Position numbers and translations under genes: made by a program. 64,000 nucleotides of DNA from positions 182,482 through 246,481 of the forward strand of contig NZ_JOEQ01000006.1 of the NCBI RefSeq assembly GCF_000721075.1, given 5' to 3'. Under the pieces are notes generated by a model that made no database searches, was not told the origin of the DNA, and saw only the letters and a program-made list of their open reading frames with translations. This document shows, one piece after another, positions 63,371-64,000 of this stretch; position 1 is the first letter of the stretch, and every line of letters begins with the position of its first letter. Source of the stretch: Streptosporangium amethystogenes. GTDB taxonomy: Bacteria; Actinomycetota; Actinomycetes; Streptosporangiales; Streptosporangiaceae.

Positions 63371-64000
63371 TCGGAGATTATGAGTCCGGTTTCGGCGATG
63401 AAGCCGTTCAGCAGGTCAGGCCGGTACTGCAGGGGTTTAAGCCGGTTCTTGATCAGACTGGTGAGCTCGTCGATGCCGTGGACGGTGAAGTTGAACAGCT
63501 TGGTGCGCAGGTTGGACCACACGCCCTCGGCCGGGTTGAGCTTCGGGGCATAGGCCGGTAGCCGGTAGGCCACGTGCAGCACCGGGGTGTGCCCCTTGCG
63601 GGCCCAGGTCCTGCCTTTGGGCGGTTTCGGGTTCTGTCCGGACTCATCGGCGAAGACGAGCCAGGAGCCCCAGGCCGCCCGGGTACTTTTAAAGCGGGCA
63701 GCACCCGTCGTTTCCAACCGGCGAGCTCCTCGTCGTCGCACCGGGCCGCCCGATGCGCTGGCACCTGAAACGACCATCCCAGCCGCTCCATCAGATAGGC
63801 CACCCCACGCGGCGTGTAGCGGATGTGAAACCTCTCAGCGATCAGGGCGGCGATGCGCGCGCTCGTCCAGCGCTGATCGTCCCACCCGTGCGCGATCGCG
63901 GCCTCGTCCAAGAACGCCTCCAGCCGCATCAGTTGCGCCTCGGTGAGCTTGCAACCGGTCCCGGCGGCCCCCTTGGAGGCCAGAGCGGCCTTGTCGCCCT
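63371..64000 (-). pseudogene. IS630-family transposase, incomplete, fused to IS701 remnant
   Basis: OrfA frame from the window edge to about 63690: LDEAAIAHGWDDQRWTSARI and AERFHIRYTPRGVAYLMERL (helix-turn-helix), then WKRRVLPAL. A T-TTA-AAA heptamer at 63687-63693 links it to the OrfB frame: WLVFADESGQNPKPPKGRTW (first DDE Asp/Glu region). At about 63570 the text jumps from TPVLHV to AYRLPAYAPKLNPAEGVWSN, an internal loss of roughly 65 codons that removes the middle Asp. It then runs (NRLKPLQYRPDLLNGF, ETGLII) into the IS701 remnant in frame at about 63371. The 5' end lies outside the window. Confidence 0.82.
63687..63693 (-). other. Canonical -1 ribosomal frameshift heptamer
   Basis: In the OrfA frame of the IS630 transposase the codons are GCT-TTA-AAA, so the text T-TTA-AAA fits X-XXY-YYZ exactly. 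A one-base slip backwards enters the frame TTT-AAA-AGT, which is the open OrfB frame. Two-frame IS630 elements with programmed frameshifting are known. Confidence 0.65.

Noticed and set aside
1..64000. tRNA or rRNA genes, CRISPR array, prophage or attachment sites
   Set aside because: No tRNA-like TPsiC pattern with cloverleaf pairing, no rRNA text, no regular short repeats, no phage gene and no integrase were seen by eye; a covariance scan would be needed to be complete.

Overview
The window is chromosomal DNA from a high-GC filamentous actinobacterium, most likely of the Streptosporangiales type (Streptosporangium, Nonomuraea, Sphaerisporangium and relatives). The evidence is strong G/C third-codon bias, frequent GTG and TTG starts, an actinobacterial cytochrome bc1-aa3 branch (diheme QcrC, CtaF), the four-gene actinobacterial psp set, and a gene order that largely follows the Mycobacterium tuberculosis Rv2192c to Rv2220 segment as I remember it. 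The genus is an inference.

Layout. 0-5.3 kb: envelope genes, with two NlpC/P60 hydrolases (the first behind a c-di-AMP riboswitch and apparently starting at CTG), a methyltransferase, a secreted protein and a NYN-domain protein. 5.3-9.6 kb: an ACAD10/11-type phosphotransferase, a DEDDh-exonuclease/GIY-YIG protein, a stand-alone Lrp/AsnC effector domain and a histidine kinase whose phosphoacceptor His is Asn. 9.8-20.1 kb: trpD and a receiver-like protein, then the respiratory block ctaE-qcrC-qcrA-qcrB facing ctaC-ctaD-ctaF, with an L,D-transpeptidase between. 20.2-25.2 kb: sulfur and Fe-S genes (cysteine desulfurase, TusA, CBS protein, erpA), adenosine kinase and nadA. 25.3-32.1 kb: SIMPL protein, MDMPI-type protein, a receptor Ser/Thr kinase with an extracytoplasmic propeller-like domain, and pspA-pspAA-htpX-pspAB. 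32.2-40.6 kb: DUF3043 protein, a SUKH-domain membrane protein, an aldo/keto reductase, cobalamin genes cobU and cobS, and a GntR-DUF1648-CPBP operon. 40.7-50.7 kb: pepA, lpdA-sucB, a TIGR01777 epimerase, peptidase E, lipB, lipA, DUF4191 protein and a methyltransferase. The lpdA-sucB-lipB-lipA group joins lipoate synthesis to the lipoylated E2 that uses it. 50.8-56.3 kb: an ECF sigma factor with a serine hydrolase, an RDD protein, an anchored protein and glnA.

56.5-64 kb is different. It is a decaying, insertion-sequence-rich segment: an alpha/beta-hydrolase pseudogene, a TPR regulator remnant broken by a nonsense codon and cut by a 1.66-kb ISL3 element with 45-bp perfect inverted repeats, a propeller-like secreted protein, and a fused wreck of an IS630 and an IS701 transposase. 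The IS630 part carries a canonical -1 frameshift heptamer.

I found no CRISPR array, tRNA, rRNA, prophage or biosynthetic gene cluster. The most unusual points are the CTG-start riboswitch gene, the His-to-Asn kinase, the repeated pattern of a TANNNT box 6-8 nt before a start codon (leaderless genes), and the IS630/IS701 chimera.
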